NCBI RefSeq assembly: GCF_900460065.1
Contig: NZ_UAVD01000043.1
Location: forward strand, 1-64,000
Origin: Streptomyces griseus
Lineage (GTDB): Bacteria > Actinomycetota > Actinomycetes > Streptomycetales > Streptomycetaceae
DNA: 64,000 nucleotides
Direction: 5' to 3'
Numbering within the stretch: the stretch's first letter is position 1; each line of letters begins with the position of its first letter. The notes beneath the pieces were generated by a model. That model had not been told where the DNA came from. It saw only the letters and a program-made list of their open reading frames with translations, and did no database searches. Shown piece after piece: positions 24,651 through 33,706 of this stretch. The translations under genes and the position numbers were made by a program.

Positions 24651-25862
24651 GGGGGACGTGCCCGTGGCGCGCGAGCGCAGCCGCAGTGCGCGCAGTACCG
24701 CCTCGGTGGCGAAACGGCTCTCGGGGTCGACGAGTTGGTCACCGAAGATGGTCTCCAGGCTCCGCATGCGGTAGCGCACGGTCTGCGGGTGGACGTCCAG
24801 CAGCGCGCCCATCTGCGCCGCGGTGCCCCGGGTGTCGAGCCAGATCCGCAGCGTCTCGACCAGCCGGTCGCGGCGGGTGGGGCTGATCCCCGCCACGGCG
24901 GCCAGCTCCCGCCGGGCGAGCTGGTCCAGCAGTGCGGGGTCCGACAGCAGCCACAGGGTGGTGAGGTGGTCCTCGCAGCGGATCAGCGGCGCGTCGTCGA
25001 TCACACCGGAGTCGACGAGCTCCAGGACCCGGCGGGCCCAGCGGATCGACTCGCAGGCCAGCGCGGTGGGCACGGTCAGTCCGATCGCCGCGCGGCCGGC
25101 CGGAAGGGCCTGCGCCAGCATGGATCTTCGCGCGTCGTCCAGTGCTCCGGGGATGAGCAGATGGGGCTGCGGGGCGCTGAGGTCGACGAGGAGGTCGCGG
25201 TCCGCGCTGAGCCGGTCCAGCTCCGCCGGGGCGCGGACGGCGATCAGCGTGACCTCCTCCGGCAGCGTCCACCCGACCTGCTCGCACAGATCGGCGATGG
25301 CGCTGCCGGGGGCCGGGCGCCCGGCGAGGATCAGGTGGAGCAGGCGGCGGCGCAGGGCCTCGTTGTGCTCGCCCGACTGGGACTGCACCTCCTGGAACCC
25401 CTCCCGGGAAAGCGATTCCAGTTCGTCGACGTAGGCGAACAGCGCGTCGGCGAAGCTCAGCATCAGGGTGGGGGACAGGTGGTAGCTCTGCCCGACCTTC
25501 TTCGCCCGCCGCAGGGCCACCCGTGCGCCCAGTCGATAGGCCCCCTGGAGGGTGTCCATGCTCCGGCCCTCGTACGCCTCGAACCGTCCGAAGCGCCGGC
25601 ACATGTCGTCGCGGAGCGTGGTGGGCGAGGAGGGCTCGGCCACCAGGTCGACGAAGGAGGCGAGGCTCTGCTCGACGCCCACCCGGATGGCCTGTCCGTT
25701 CGGCCCGTCGAGCAGCCGGGCGTATTCCGGATAGGCCCGGGTGACCTCGACACCGATTTCCTTGATGAGGCTGGGCAGTTCGGGCCGCATGATCGCGGCG
25801 AATTCCTGGGGGAGCGGCCCCAGCGGGTCTTCCGTATCCAGCGGCTGTATGAGATGTGCCAT
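24648..25862 (-). CDS. PucR/CdaR-family helix-turn-helix regulator
   Basis: 404 residues. The C-terminal HTH_30 domain is clear: RLVETLRIWLDTRGTAAQMG, then DVHPQTVRYRMRSLETIFGD. The middle (about 150-300) is the GGDEF-like CdaR domain, and the N-terminal helical part resembles an RsbT-co-antagonist/four-helix sensor. The start is the ATG of AHLIQPLDTEDP, with AAGGGG about 12 bases upstream. It is transcribed away from the secreted proteins and mce operon. PucR-type proteins activate catabolic or uptake genes, so the neighbouring operons are candidate targets. Confidence 0.87.
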   Translation of the reverse strand: MAHLIQPLDTEDPLGPLPQEFAAIMRPELPSLIKEIGVEVTRAYPEYARLLDGPNGQAIRVGVEQSLASFVDLVAEPSSPTTLRDDMCRRFGRFEAYEGRSMDTLQGAYRLGARVALRRAKKVGQSYHLSPTLMLSFADALFAYVDELESLSREGFQEVQSQSGEHNEALRRRLLHLILAGRPAPGSAIADLCEQVGWTLPEEVTLIAVRAPAELDRLSADRDLLVDLSAPQPHLLIPGALDDARRSMLAQALPAGRAAIGLTVPTALACESIRWARRVLELVDSGVIDDAPLIRCEDHLTTLWLLSDPALLDQLARRELAAVAGISPTRRDRLVETLRIWLDTRGTAAQMGALLDVHPQTVRYRMRSLETIFGDQLVDPESRFATEAVLRALRLRSRATGTSP

Positions 25863-26671
25863 GACAAGTCCCCTTGCTCTCGGCGCCCGGTGGTGGGGTG
25901 AGACGGTGGGGGGAAAGCGCTCCCACGAACCGACAGGTGCGTACCAAGTTCGCGACGAAGATAGACCAACGAACAGGCAGTGCACACCACTTGGACAAGA
26001 TCGAAGTGCAGGGGGCACACATCCCGGCCGCACTGTGCGACTTCCGTGCAGGTCGGGCGGTACTGCGCGCTTTCGGACAATGAATTTCGGCCGCGTGCTC
26101 CGGAGGTGACAACAAAGCCGTTCCGCTCTCCTGGGGCGTTCCCGCGGCGTTGCGCGCGGCCCCGGTCGCCCCTCGGGAGAAACGGGCGCACGGGCGGCTC
26201 ACCACGGCGAATGCGGAGGGGCGGTCGCTCCCCTCTGGGCATTTTCGGCCGAGTGGCTGATTCTCGCGCTATCGGCGGCGGAGTGGAGGCCCCGCTTCCG
26301 CGGCCCCCGCCCCCCCGGGGGCCGTGTACGCACGGCACACGGGGTTCCGGTCGCCGGCGGGCAATTCCCCGCCCCCGGGTGCGCATTCCTTGACAAGGGA
26401 GCGGTGCCCCGATGCTCATTTCCGGATCAAAAAGCGTGCGGTGCAAAGAATCTTAGACGGACGGATTGTGTCGCCCGGTTTCCCGCGAGTAACATCACGC
26501 CTCGATCAATTCGGTCACGAAATCTGCCCGAAATTTGATGCTCCGATCCTCCGCCCCCGGGCCCCCGAGGCTCCAACACCGCCGAGAAGTCGTCGCGGTG
26601 CGGGCTCGCATTGCAGAACCGCTCAACTTCGTGCAGGAGGCCGCGCCACGGCGGCCGACAGAGGGGACGAC
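25863..26671. other. 809-bp divergent intergenic region
   Basis: Gene-free and lower in G+C than the surroundings. It separates PucR from the first secreted protein. A TTGACA hexamer lies at 26390-26395 in the plus direction without a good -10 behind it. Several small open frames have poor codon bias. Probably promoters plus a long 5' leader for the plus-strand gene. Confidence 0.4.
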
Positions 26672-27607
26672 ATGAGATCCGTTTCCAATCGAACCCGCGT
26701 AGGTCTGCTCGCGGCGTTCACGGCATTCAGTGCTCTGCTCTCCACCGGCTCGGCCACCGCAGCCACCCAGCTCAACGGCGACTGGGCGCCCTTCGACCGC
26801 TGCCCGGTCGACGCGCCCGCCATGCTGGCCGCGGACGGCATCAACACCATCGCGACCTGCATAGCGTCGAGCTCGGCCACCGGAACCATCACGCTGGGCA
26901 AGACGAAGGTCTCCACCGGCGACACCGACCTGCAGCTCGGAGTCATCCAGCGCCCCGACGGCACCGCCTCCCTGGTGGCCCCGCCGGAGGGGGCGCTGAC
27001 CGCGGACCCGGCGGAGATCCCCGGCGGGCTGATCGGGCTCATGTGTCCCAGCGGAATTCCGCTCGTATCAGGAATCTGCCGCCAGTTGACGGACAACAAT
27101 CTCAACCGGGTGACGGCCACCATCGAACCGGCCGGAGCGCCGCGCGACTTCCATATGAGTGCGGCATTCTCCACCGGTGAGCCCATTCTCACCATTCCGG
27201 TCCGCATCCACCTCAAGAATCCGTTCCTCGGTGACAAGTGCTACATCGGGACCACGTCCGACCCGGTGCTCCTGAAGCCGCAGAACGTGACGGCGCCGAG
27301 CCTCTCACTGCAAAGGTTCTCGGCCGACGGGACTCCGAACGACGACGAGGGCGAGATGGGGCGCTACACCTTCGACGGCGCCGACCAGGGTGACGCCACC
27401 TTCGCCGTTCCCGGGGCCAGCGGCTGCGGTGCCGGGCTCCTGGACTGGGCGGTGAACCTCAAGACCGGTCTCCCGTCCGCCGCCGGAAAGAACAGCGTGA
27501 CGCTCGACGCCACCACGACGTACTTCGGCAGCCCCTACGACCCCGTCGGCCTCGCGCCGAACGAGGGCAGGAAGCTGTCCGAGTTCTGGCACTCCGCGAA
27601 GCGGTAG
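26672..27607 (+). CDS. Secreted hypothetical protein 1 of the pre-mce cluster
   Basis: 311 residues. Clear signal peptide: RSVSNRTRVG, hydrophobic LLAAFTAFSALLSTG and cleavage after SATA-A. The mature part is beta-rich with paired Cys (DRCPVDA, ATCIASS, GLMCPSG, GICRQL, DKCYIG, SGCGAG), consistent with disulfide-bonded extracellular folding. No catalytic motif. Shine-Dalgarno GAGGGGACGAC precedes the ATG. Related Cys-containing secreted proteins often accompany mce operons in actinobacteria, so a role in presenting lipids to the Mce system is possible but only inferred. Confidence 0.75.
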   Translation: MRSVSNRTRVGLLAAFTAFSALLSTGSATAATQLNGDWAPFDRCPVDAPAMLAADGINTIATCIASSSATGTITLGKTKVSTGDTDLQLGVIQRPDGTASLVAPPEGALTADPAEIPGGLIGLMCPSGIPLVSGICRQLTDNNLNRVTATIEPAGAPRDFHMSAAFSTGEPILTIPVRIHLKNPFLGDKCYIGTTSDPVLLKPQNVTAPSLSLQRFSADGTPNDDEGEMGRYTFDGADQGDATFAVPGASGCGAGLLDWAVNLKTGLPSAAGKNSVTLDATTTYFGSPYDPVGLAPNEGRKLSEFWHSAKR

Positions 27608-27821
27608 GCCCCGGTCGGGTCCGCCGGACCCGCCCCTGGCCCCGCAAGCGAGGAGGTGATGCGCGACCCGCCCCCGACCCCCTCGTCCGCACACCTCGAT
27701 ACGAGCCGGTGTCGTGGACCCGCCGAGTGCCGCACCGTCCGGCACGGCGAACAACCGAGCAAGCGCCTCTCCAGTCACGTTCAGCCGAATCCCCAACGGA
27801 ACGAGAAAAGGGAGTACCCCC

Positions 27822-28478
27822 ATGTTCAAGCGAACCGGTGTCCTGACCGCGATCGGTGCCGCCGCGGCATCCGTCGTCCTGGCCGCCCCGTCGGCCGTCG
27901 CCGCGCCGACCAGCTGGACGATCAGCCCCACCGGCGCCTTCAACGGCAGCGCCGGGGTGACCGTCCTCACCGACAACAACGGCAACAAGATCCAGTGCGC
28001 CACCTCCGCCGCCTCGGGCTCGGCGCCGACCTCCCCGGTCGCGGGGAGCCCGGCCAAGCTCGCGTCCATCTCGGCGATCTCGTTCAACTCGCCGTGCACC
28101 GGGCCGTTCAGCTCGACGTGGACGGTGACCACCACGCCGCCGTGGGAGATCTGGGGCCTGGACTACGCGGCGGGCGCCGGCACCAACTCCACGGGCCAGG
28201 TGACCGGTGAGATCAGAGCGATCAAGGCGAAGGTGTCCGGGAGCAGCGTCCTCGGCCCGTGCACCTTCGACGTGACCGGCAAGGTCGCGGCCAAGTACAA
28301 CAACCCGACCCTGAACGGGAGCAACGGCACGCTGAACACCGCGGGCGGCGGCCTCACCCTCTCCATCGCCAACAAGGTCGGCGGCGGTTGCGGCATCGTC
28401 GGCACCACCGCCAGCTTCCAGGGGCTGTACACCATCGTGAACGCGGCGTCGGGCAAGTCCCCGGTCATCAGCGGGTGA
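27822..28478 (+). CDS. Secreted hypothetical protein 2 of the pre-mce cluster
   Basis: 218 residues. Signal peptide FKRTGVLTAIGAAAASVVLA followed by cleavage near SAVA-A. The mature protein starts PTSWTISPTGAFNGSAG and is Ser/Thr/Gly-rich beta structure with four Cys (IQCATS, NSPCTG, GPCTFD, GGCGIV), probably two disulfides. The start follows GGGAGTACCCCC. It resembles secreted beta-sandwich proteins common in Streptomyces; function unknown. 214 bases after the preceding gene. Confidence 0.75.
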   Translation: MFKRTGVLTAIGAAAASVVLAAPSAVAAPTSWTISPTGAFNGSAGVTVLTDNNGNKIQCATSAASGSAPTSPVAGSPAKLASISAISFNSPCTGPFSSTWTVTTTPPWEIWGLDYAAGAGTNSTGQVTGEIRAIKAKVSGSSVLGPCTFDVTGKVAAKYNNPTLNGSNGTLNTAGGGLTLSIANKVGGGCGIVGTTASFQGLYTIVNAASGKSPVISG

Positions 28479-28928
28479 CCCACCGCCGATGACGTCCCGC
28501 ACCTGAGCGTCGTGCCCGGCCGTGCGCACCCGGCGGCCGGGCACGACGACGAGCGGGGCGCTCCACCGGCGCCGGCCGGAGCCGCGCGAGCCGCTCCACC
28601 GCACCGGCCGGAAGCGCCCCGTTTTCGCGCACCCGCCGACAAGGGCGCGGCAGCGGATTGTCACCGGCTGCCAAAGTCCGGGCACCCGTGATCCGAACGG
28701 AAACCCGGCCCTTCCCAGGCCCCGTCGGCGTGCGTACCGTACCCGTCGGTAGGGGCCGTGCTCCCGTCCCGGCCGACCTTCGGCCGAGGCCGGCCGACGT
28801 ACCGCCGCAGCCCGCCCGACGTCCGTTCGAAGTCCGCTCGACGTCCGCCCGCAGGGGCCGTCGCCGAGAAGTGGACCCGCTTTCCGCAGCCATCCCTGGG
28901 CCCACGCGCGCCGGAAGGACCCATCCGT
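28479..28928. other. 450-bp region with terminator and short repeats
   Basis: Apart from the hairpin at its start, this region holds CGACGTCCG repeated at 28817-28825 and 28839-28847 and a small hairpin CGGCCGA/TCGGCCG at 28770-28786. No convincing gene. It may contain the promoter of the next secreted protein. Confidence 0.4.
28508..28548. terminator. Terminator after secreted protein 2
   Basis: Perfect 15-bp stem (28508-28522 with 28534-28548) and 11-nt loop, 29 bases after the stop codon. Confidence 0.8.
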
Positions 28929-30425
28929 ATGACCGTCGATGCACGCGCCGCAGCGAGACGACCGATCCACTGGGCCGTGGGCGGGGCGCTCGTCGTCGCC
29001 ACCGCGCTCGTCCCCAGCGCCGAGTCGGCCGCCGCCGAGCAGACCTCGGAGGTCGCCCTCCGCTACGCCTGCCCGTTCCCCTCCGGGCCCGAGGAAGTGG
29101 ACGTCGTCGTCTCGGCGGTCCTCCCCACCTCGGTGCGTACGGGCGAGGAGGTCCGCCCGTCGCAGGTCGCCGTCGAGGTCGACCTGGAGCCCACCGCGCT
29201 CGCCCGGTTCGCGGAGCTGGACGCCGCCACCCTGTCGGCCGTCGCCCGGCTCACCGTCCGCAACACCGTCGGCGACAAGTCCGCCGACGCCTCCTGGCAG
29301 GACCTGACCGCACCCCCCGTCGCCCTGCCCGGCCCCGAAGGGGGCTCCCTGACCCTGACCGCGACCGGTGACGTGCCGACGGTCTCCTTCGGGAGCCCCG
29401 GACGTGCGACGCTGGCCCCCGCCGAGCTCGCCCTCTCGCTGTCCTCGCTCACCGGAGCCGGCGAGCCGACCACGCCCCCCGGGCTCGACGTCGTCTGCGA
29501 ACCGGCCCCGGGCCAGGAGCCCGAACTCGCCGCGATCACCGTCCGCGGCGACGGCGACCCCACGGCCCCGGCTCCACAACCGTCAACGAGCGACCCGGCA
29601 CCGGACCCGGCGCCCACCCGCCCGGCCGAGGGCCTGTCGCCCGGCGCCCGGGAGAAGATCGAGGCCCTCACCGACGAGCGGCTCGAAGCCCTCGAAGGCG
29701 AGGACCCCGGCAGCTGCCCGATCGAGATCCCGCCCGAGTGGGTGATGACCACCGCCGAGACGTACGCGGCCGGCTACGCCAACGCCGCCAAGCTGGACGG
29801 CGCGGCGGCGCTGGGGCCCGCGTTCATGAAGGTGGTGCTCAACAAGCGCTACATCAACGACTCCTGCGCCTCGACCGTCGACGTCAGCTCGGAGGTGAAC
29901 TTCGACTACCGGGGACGCCGGCAACTCCCCCCGACGAAGGCCACGTTCCTCAGCTACGGATTCATGCCGACGACCGCGACCATGACGCTGGAGCAGGTCG
30001 GCCCCCCGGCCGCGATCCACACCCACACGGTCACCAACACGCCCACCTACCCGGAGGAGACGACGGTCACGGCCCAGCTCGTGATGCGGCTCTCCGACGT
30101 CGAGGTGAACGGCGTCCCCCTGGACGTGGGCCCCGACTGCCGCACGGAACGCCCCTTCGAGCAGGTGCTGAGGGGGTACGGCCAGAGTTATCCGCCGGCC
30201 GGCTACCTCGTGGCGTACGGCGGCACCCTGACCGGCTACGCCCACATCCCGCCGTTCGAGGGCTGCGGTGTGGGGGAGGACCTCGACCCGATCTTCACCT
30301 CGGCCATCTCCAGCCCCGGCAAGAAGGCCGACAACTACACCAAGATGACCCAGGCGCCCCTGTGCGTGGCCACGAACCCGGAAGGGCCGGACTGCCCGCC
30401 GCGGGTGCCCGACCCCGAGCGCTGA
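28929..30425 (+). CDS. Secreted DUF6801-type protein
   Basis: 498 residues. A basic start and hydrophobic stretch (HWAVGGALVVATALVPSAES) form the signal peptide. The N-terminal part, LRYACPFPSGPEEVDVVVSA onward, matches the DUF6801 pattern of a conserved Tyr-x-Cys-x-Phe. A Pro/Thr-rich linker (about 210-240) leads to a C-terminal half with several Cys (GSCPIEI, DSCAST, PDCRTE, EGCGVG, APLCVA, PDCPPR). No enzyme motif. Third of three secreted proteins ahead of the mce operon; probably extracellular or wall-associated. Confidence 0.75.
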   Translation: MTVDARAAARRPIHWAVGGALVVATALVPSAESAAAEQTSEVALRYACPFPSGPEEVDVVVSAVLPTSVRTGEEVRPSQVAVEVDLEPTALARFAELDAATLSAVARLTVRNTVGDKSADASWQDLTAPPVALPGPEGGSLTLTATGDVPTVSFGSPGRATLAPAELALSLSSLTGAGEPTTPPGLDVVCEPAPGQEPELAAITVRGDGDPTAPAPQPSTSDPAPDPAPTRPAEGLSPGAREKIEALTDERLEALEGEDPGSCPIEIPPEWVMTTAETYAAGYANAAKLDGAAALGPAFMKVVLNKRYINDSCASTVDVSSEVNFDYRGRRQLPPTKATFLSYGFMPTTATMTLEQVGPPAAIHTHTVTNTPTYPEETTVTAQLVMRLSDVEVNGVPLDVGPDCRTERPFEQVLRGYGQSYPPAGYLVAYGGTLTGYAHIPPFEGCGVGEDLDPIFTSAISSPGKKADNYTKMTQAPLCVATNPEGPDCPPRVPDPER

Positions 30426-30529
30426 CCCGGCCGCCGCCCGAGCACCGACCCGCACGCCTCCGAACTCCGCCCCGGACACTCCCGAGCGGTTCTCCCGTAC
30501 CTCCCCGAGCGGCCGTCCCGAACGTCCCC

Positions 30530-30560
30530 GAGCCCTTCCGGTCCCGTACCGGAAGGGCTC
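30530..30560 (+). terminator. Intrinsic terminator after the DUF6801-type gene
   Basis: Perfect 13-bp stem (GAGCCCTTCCGGT, 30530-30542, with 30548-30560), 5-nt loop CCCGT, followed by TTT. One of the few hairpins here with a T-run. Confidence 0.88.
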
Positions 30561-30850
30561 TTTCCTGCCCGCCCGCCGTCCTGTGATTCCTCATCATCCG
30601 ACAGGTTTGGCTCGCGGATTACTCACCCGTGAACAATCCTCCGCCCCGCGTGAATTCTCGCCGAGGAAAGTCTGTACCCAGTATTGCGAAGTCAGGTTAC
30701 CGGCCCGTAGCGTCCCAGACGTGCCGAGGAAAATCGCCTGCGTGCCTGCTCGGCGGGCACGCCCGGGTCCGGTTCGCTCCGCCCCGGTCCAGCGGCGCCC
30801 GGAGAGAACGCCCACTGCTTGCGCAGATTCGGACAAGGACGGGGGCCGGC

Positions 30851-30869
30851 CTTGTCACCGAATGACAAG
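30851..30869. promoter_or_regulatory. Candidate operator upstream of mce
   Basis: Perfect inverted repeat CTTGTCA-CCGAA-TGACAAG, 175 bases before the first mce gene, upstream of the possible promoter. Probable regulator site; regulator not known. Confidence 0.45.
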
Positions 30870-31043
30870 TGATCCATTCCCGGTCCCGCGTTCGTCGATC
30901 TCCGCTGTTCAACGGCTTGCCCTGGCGGTTTCGGCGGACATAACGTGCGCCCCCTGGTGCATGTGTGACGAGCCGCCATCGCTTTTCTCAGAGCCGGAGC
31001 GCCCAACGATGAACACGTTCACCGCCACTTCGAGGGAGGGCCG

Positions 31044-32030
31044 ATGGGAATCGAAGTAGTCGTCGAGGGCCTGACGAAGTCCTTCGGCAAGCAGAACATC
31101 TGGCAGGACGTCAGCCTCACCCTGCCCGCCGGTGAAGTGAGCGTCATGCTCGGTCCTTCCGGAACCGGAAAAACCGTTTTCCTCAAGTCCATCATCGGGC
31201 TGCTCAAGCCCGAACAGGGGCGCGTCCTCATCAACGGCGTCGACATGGTGAACAGCTCCGAGCGCGACATCATGGAGACCCGGAAGCTTTTCGGCCTCAT
31301 GTTCCAGGACGGGGCCCTTTTCGGCTCGATGTCACTCTTCGACAACATCGCCTTCCCGCTGCGCGAGCACACCCGCAAGAAGGAATCCGAGATCCGGCGC
31401 ATCGTCATGGAGCGCATCGACATCGTCGGGCTCCTCGGCTCCGAGGGAAAGCTGCCGGGCGAGATATCCGGCGGCATGCGCAAACGCGCCGGCCTCGCCC
31501 GCGCCCTGGTCCTGGACCCGCAGATCATCCTCTGCGACGAACCGGACTCCGGACTCGACCCGGTCCGCACCGCCTATCTGTCGCAGCTCCTCATCGACCT
31601 CAACGCGCAGATCGACGCGACGATGCTCATCGTCACCCACAACCTCGACATCGCGGCGACCGTCCCCGACAACATGGGCATGCTGTTCTGCCGCAACCTC
31701 GTCACCTTCGGCCCGCGCGAGGTGCTGCTCACCAGCGACACCCCGGTGGTCTCCCAGTTCCTCGCCGGCCGCCGCGAAGGCCCCATCGGCATGTCCGAGG
31801 AGAAGGACGCCGCCACCCTCGCCGCCGAGCAGCTGGCCGACACCGTTCCGCCGCGCACCGGACCGCGCACCGTCGTCCCGCAGCTGGAGCCCTCGCCCGG
31901 GATGCCCGTACGCCAGGGTGCGCTGCGCCGCCGGGAGCGGGTCATGGCGATGATGGGCCAGCTGCCGGAGGCCGCCCGTACGGCGATCCTGGACAGCTAC
32001 GCCCCGGCCGCGGGAGGTGCGCGCACGTGA
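31044..32030 (+). CDS. mceG: Mce transporter ATPase (MceG/MlaF-like)
   Basis: 328 residues. ABC ATPase energising a lipid importer. Walker A GPSGTGKT (37-44), Q-loop Gln88, signature ISGGMRKR (141-148) and Walker B CDEPDSGLDP (164-173) are intact; the Met-Arg-Lys-Arg signature is typical of MlaF/MceG ATPases. A C-terminal extension (about 250-328) is longer than in MlaF and ends in a helical segment, as in actinobacterial MceG. First gene of a 14-gene run of tightly spaced or overlapping plus-strand genes. In mycobacteria MceG is encoded apart from mce operons; here it leads the operon. Confidence 0.95.
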   Translation: MGIEVVVEGLTKSFGKQNIWQDVSLTLPAGEVSVMLGPSGTGKTVFLKSIIGLLKPEQGRVLINGVDMVNSSERDIMETRKLFGLMFQDGALFGSMSLFDNIAFPLREHTRKKESEIRRIVMERIDIVGLLGSEGKLPGEISGGMRKRAGLARALVLDPQIILCDEPDSGLDPVRTAYLSQLLIDLNAQIDATMLIVTHNLDIAATVPDNMGMLFCRNLVTFGPREVLLTSDTPVVSQFLAGRREGPIGMSEEKDAATLAAEQLADTVPPRTGPRTVVPQLEPSPGMPVRQGALRRRERVMAMMGQLPEAARTAILDSYAPAAGGART

Positions 32031-32899
32031 CCGCCCCGATGCCGGTGCGGCCGCCCGAGCCGCCCGAGAAGCTCCCGCCGCCCCCCGGGCCCGGGGCGAC
32101 CACCCCGTCCGCGCCCGAGCAGCGCCGGCCCTCCCGGTTGCTCGCCCCGCTCCGCGAGACCGGGAAGCTGTTCGCGCTCGCCGTCGCGGTGGCCCGGGCG
32201 ATCTTCCGCAGGCCCTTCCAGGTGCGCGAGTTCATCGAGCAGTTCTGGTTCGTCGCGAGCGTCACGATCCTGCCCGCCGCCCTCGTCTCCATCCCCTTCG
32301 GCGCGGTCATCGCCCTCCAGGTCGGCTCCCTCACCCAGCAGCTCGGCGCCCAGTCCTTCACCGGCGGCGCCAGCGTGCTGGCGGTGATCCAGCAGGCCAG
32401 CCCGATCATCGTGGCGCTCCTGATCTCCGGAGCCGCCGGATCCGCGATCTGCGCGGACCTCGGCTCCCGCAAGATCCGTGAGGAACTCGACGCGATGGAG
32501 GTCATGGGCGTCTCGCCCATCCAGCGCCTCGTCGTCCCCCGAGTGCTCGCCACCATGCTCGTCGCCGTCCTGCTCAACGGCCTGATCTCGGTGGTCGGCA
32601 CCCTCGGCGGCTACTTCTTCAACGTGATCATGCAGGACGGCACCCCGGGCGCGTACCTCGCGAGCTTCTCCGCCCTCGCCCAGCTGCCCGACCTCTACAT
32701 CAGCGAGTTCAAGGCCCTGATCTTCGGCTTCATCGCGGGCATCGTCGCCGCCTACCGGGGCCTCAACCCGCGCGGCGGCCCCAAGGGCGTCGGCGACGCG
32801 GTCAACCAGTCCGTCGTCATCACCTTCATGCTGCTGTTCTTCGTGAACATGGTCCTCACGGCGATCTACCTCCAGATCGTCCCCGCGAAGGGGAGCTGA
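32027..32899 (+). CDS. yrbEA: YrbEA/MlaE-type permease
   Basis: 290 residues. The first 45 residues are Pro-rich; then come the five to six membrane segments of the MlaE family. Typical are ILPAALVSIPFGAVIALQVG, ISGAAGSAICADLGSRKIRE and LDAMEVMGVSPIQRLVVPR, the cytoplasmic coupling region. Forms the membrane channel with YrbEB and MceG. GTG start overlapping the mceG stop by 4 bp. Confidence 0.94.
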   Translation: MTAPMPVRPPEPPEKLPPPPGPGATTPSAPEQRRPSRLLAPLRETGKLFALAVAVARAIFRRPFQVREFIEQFWFVASVTILPAALVSIPFGAVIALQVGSLTQQLGAQSFTGGASVLAVIQQASPIIVALLISGAAGSAICADLGSRKIREELDAMEVMGVSPIQRLVVPRVLATMLVAVLLNGLISVVGTLGGYFFNVIMQDGTPGAYLASFSALAQLPDLYISEFKALIFGFIAGIVAAYRGLNPRGGPKGVGDAVNQSVVITFMLLFFVNMVLTAIYLQIVPAKGS

Positions 32900-32902
32900 C
32901 CC

Positions 32903-33706
32903 ATGGCGATGCTCAGCTGGCTCGACCGATCGGGCGACCAACTCACCTTCTACGTCAAGGCACTCGTCTGGATCCCGCGCACACTGCGCCGCTATCTGCG
33001 CGAGGTGCAACGACTGCTGGCCGAGGTCGCCTTCGGCAGCGGCGGACTCGGCGTCATCGGCGGCACCATCGGCGTGATGGTCGCCATGACCCTGTTCACC
33101 GGCACGGTCGTCGGACTCCAGGGGTACGCGGCCCTCAACCAGATCGGCACCTCGGCGTTCACCGGGTTCATCTCCGCCTACTTCAACACCCGGGAGATCG
33201 CCCCGCTGGTCGCCGGCCTCGCCCTCTCCGCCACCGTCGGCGCGGGCTTCACCGCCCAGCTCGGCGCGATGCGGATCAACGAGGAGGTCGACGCCCTGGA
33301 GGCGATGGGCATCCGCTCCATGCCCTACCTCGTCACCACCAGGATCATCGCCGGAGTCGTCGCGATCATCCCGCTGTACGCGATCGGGCTGCTCTCCTCG
33401 TACGTCGCCTCCCGCTGGATCACCATCTTCTTCAACGGGCAGTCGGCGGGCACCTACGACCACTACTTCAACCTCTTCCTCTCCCCGCAGGACGTGCTGC
33501 TGTCGGTCCTCAAGGTGCTGATCTTCAGCGTGCTGGTGATCCTCGCCCACTGCTACTACGGCTTCCACGCCACCGGGGGACCGGCCGGCGTGGGCGTGGC
33601 GGTCGGCCGCTCGGTGCGCAACGCCATCGTCCTCATCAGCGTCACCGACTTCTTCCTCTCGCTCGCCATCTGGGGCGCCACGACGACGGTGAAGGTGGCC
33701 GGCTGA
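32903..33706 (+). CDS. yrbEB: YrbEB/MlaE-type permease
   Basis: 267 residues, second MlaE-like permease. EVDALEAMGIRSMPYLVTTR is its coupling motif and GLALSATVGAGFTAQLGAMR the conserved membrane core. Pairs with YrbEA. Starts 3 bases after the YrbEA stop and ends one base into mceA (TGATG). Confidence 0.94.
   Translation: MAMLSWLDRSGDQLTFYVKALVWIPRTLRRYLREVQRLLAEVAFGSGGLGVIGGTIGVMVAMTLFTGTVVGLQGYAALNQIGTSAFTGFISAYFNTREIAPLVAGLALSATVGAGFTAQLGAMRINEEVDALEAMGIRSMPYLVTTRIIAGVVAIIPLYAIGLLSSYVASRWITIFFNGQSAGTYDHYFNLFLSPQDVLLSVLKVLIFSVLVILAHCYYGFHATGGPAGVGVAVGRSVRNAIVLISVTDFFLSLAIWGATTTVKVAG

Larger units (their letters stand above)
30426..31043. other. 618-bp region upstream of the mce operon
   Basis: Holds the terminator of the preceding gene, then a lower-G+C stretch with no convincing gene. 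A palindrome lies at 30851-30869. A possible promoter is TTGCCC (30917-30922), an 18-bp spacer and TAACGT (30941-30946). GAGGGAGGG just before the ATG at 31044 is the Shine-Dalgarno sequence. Confidence 0.4.
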
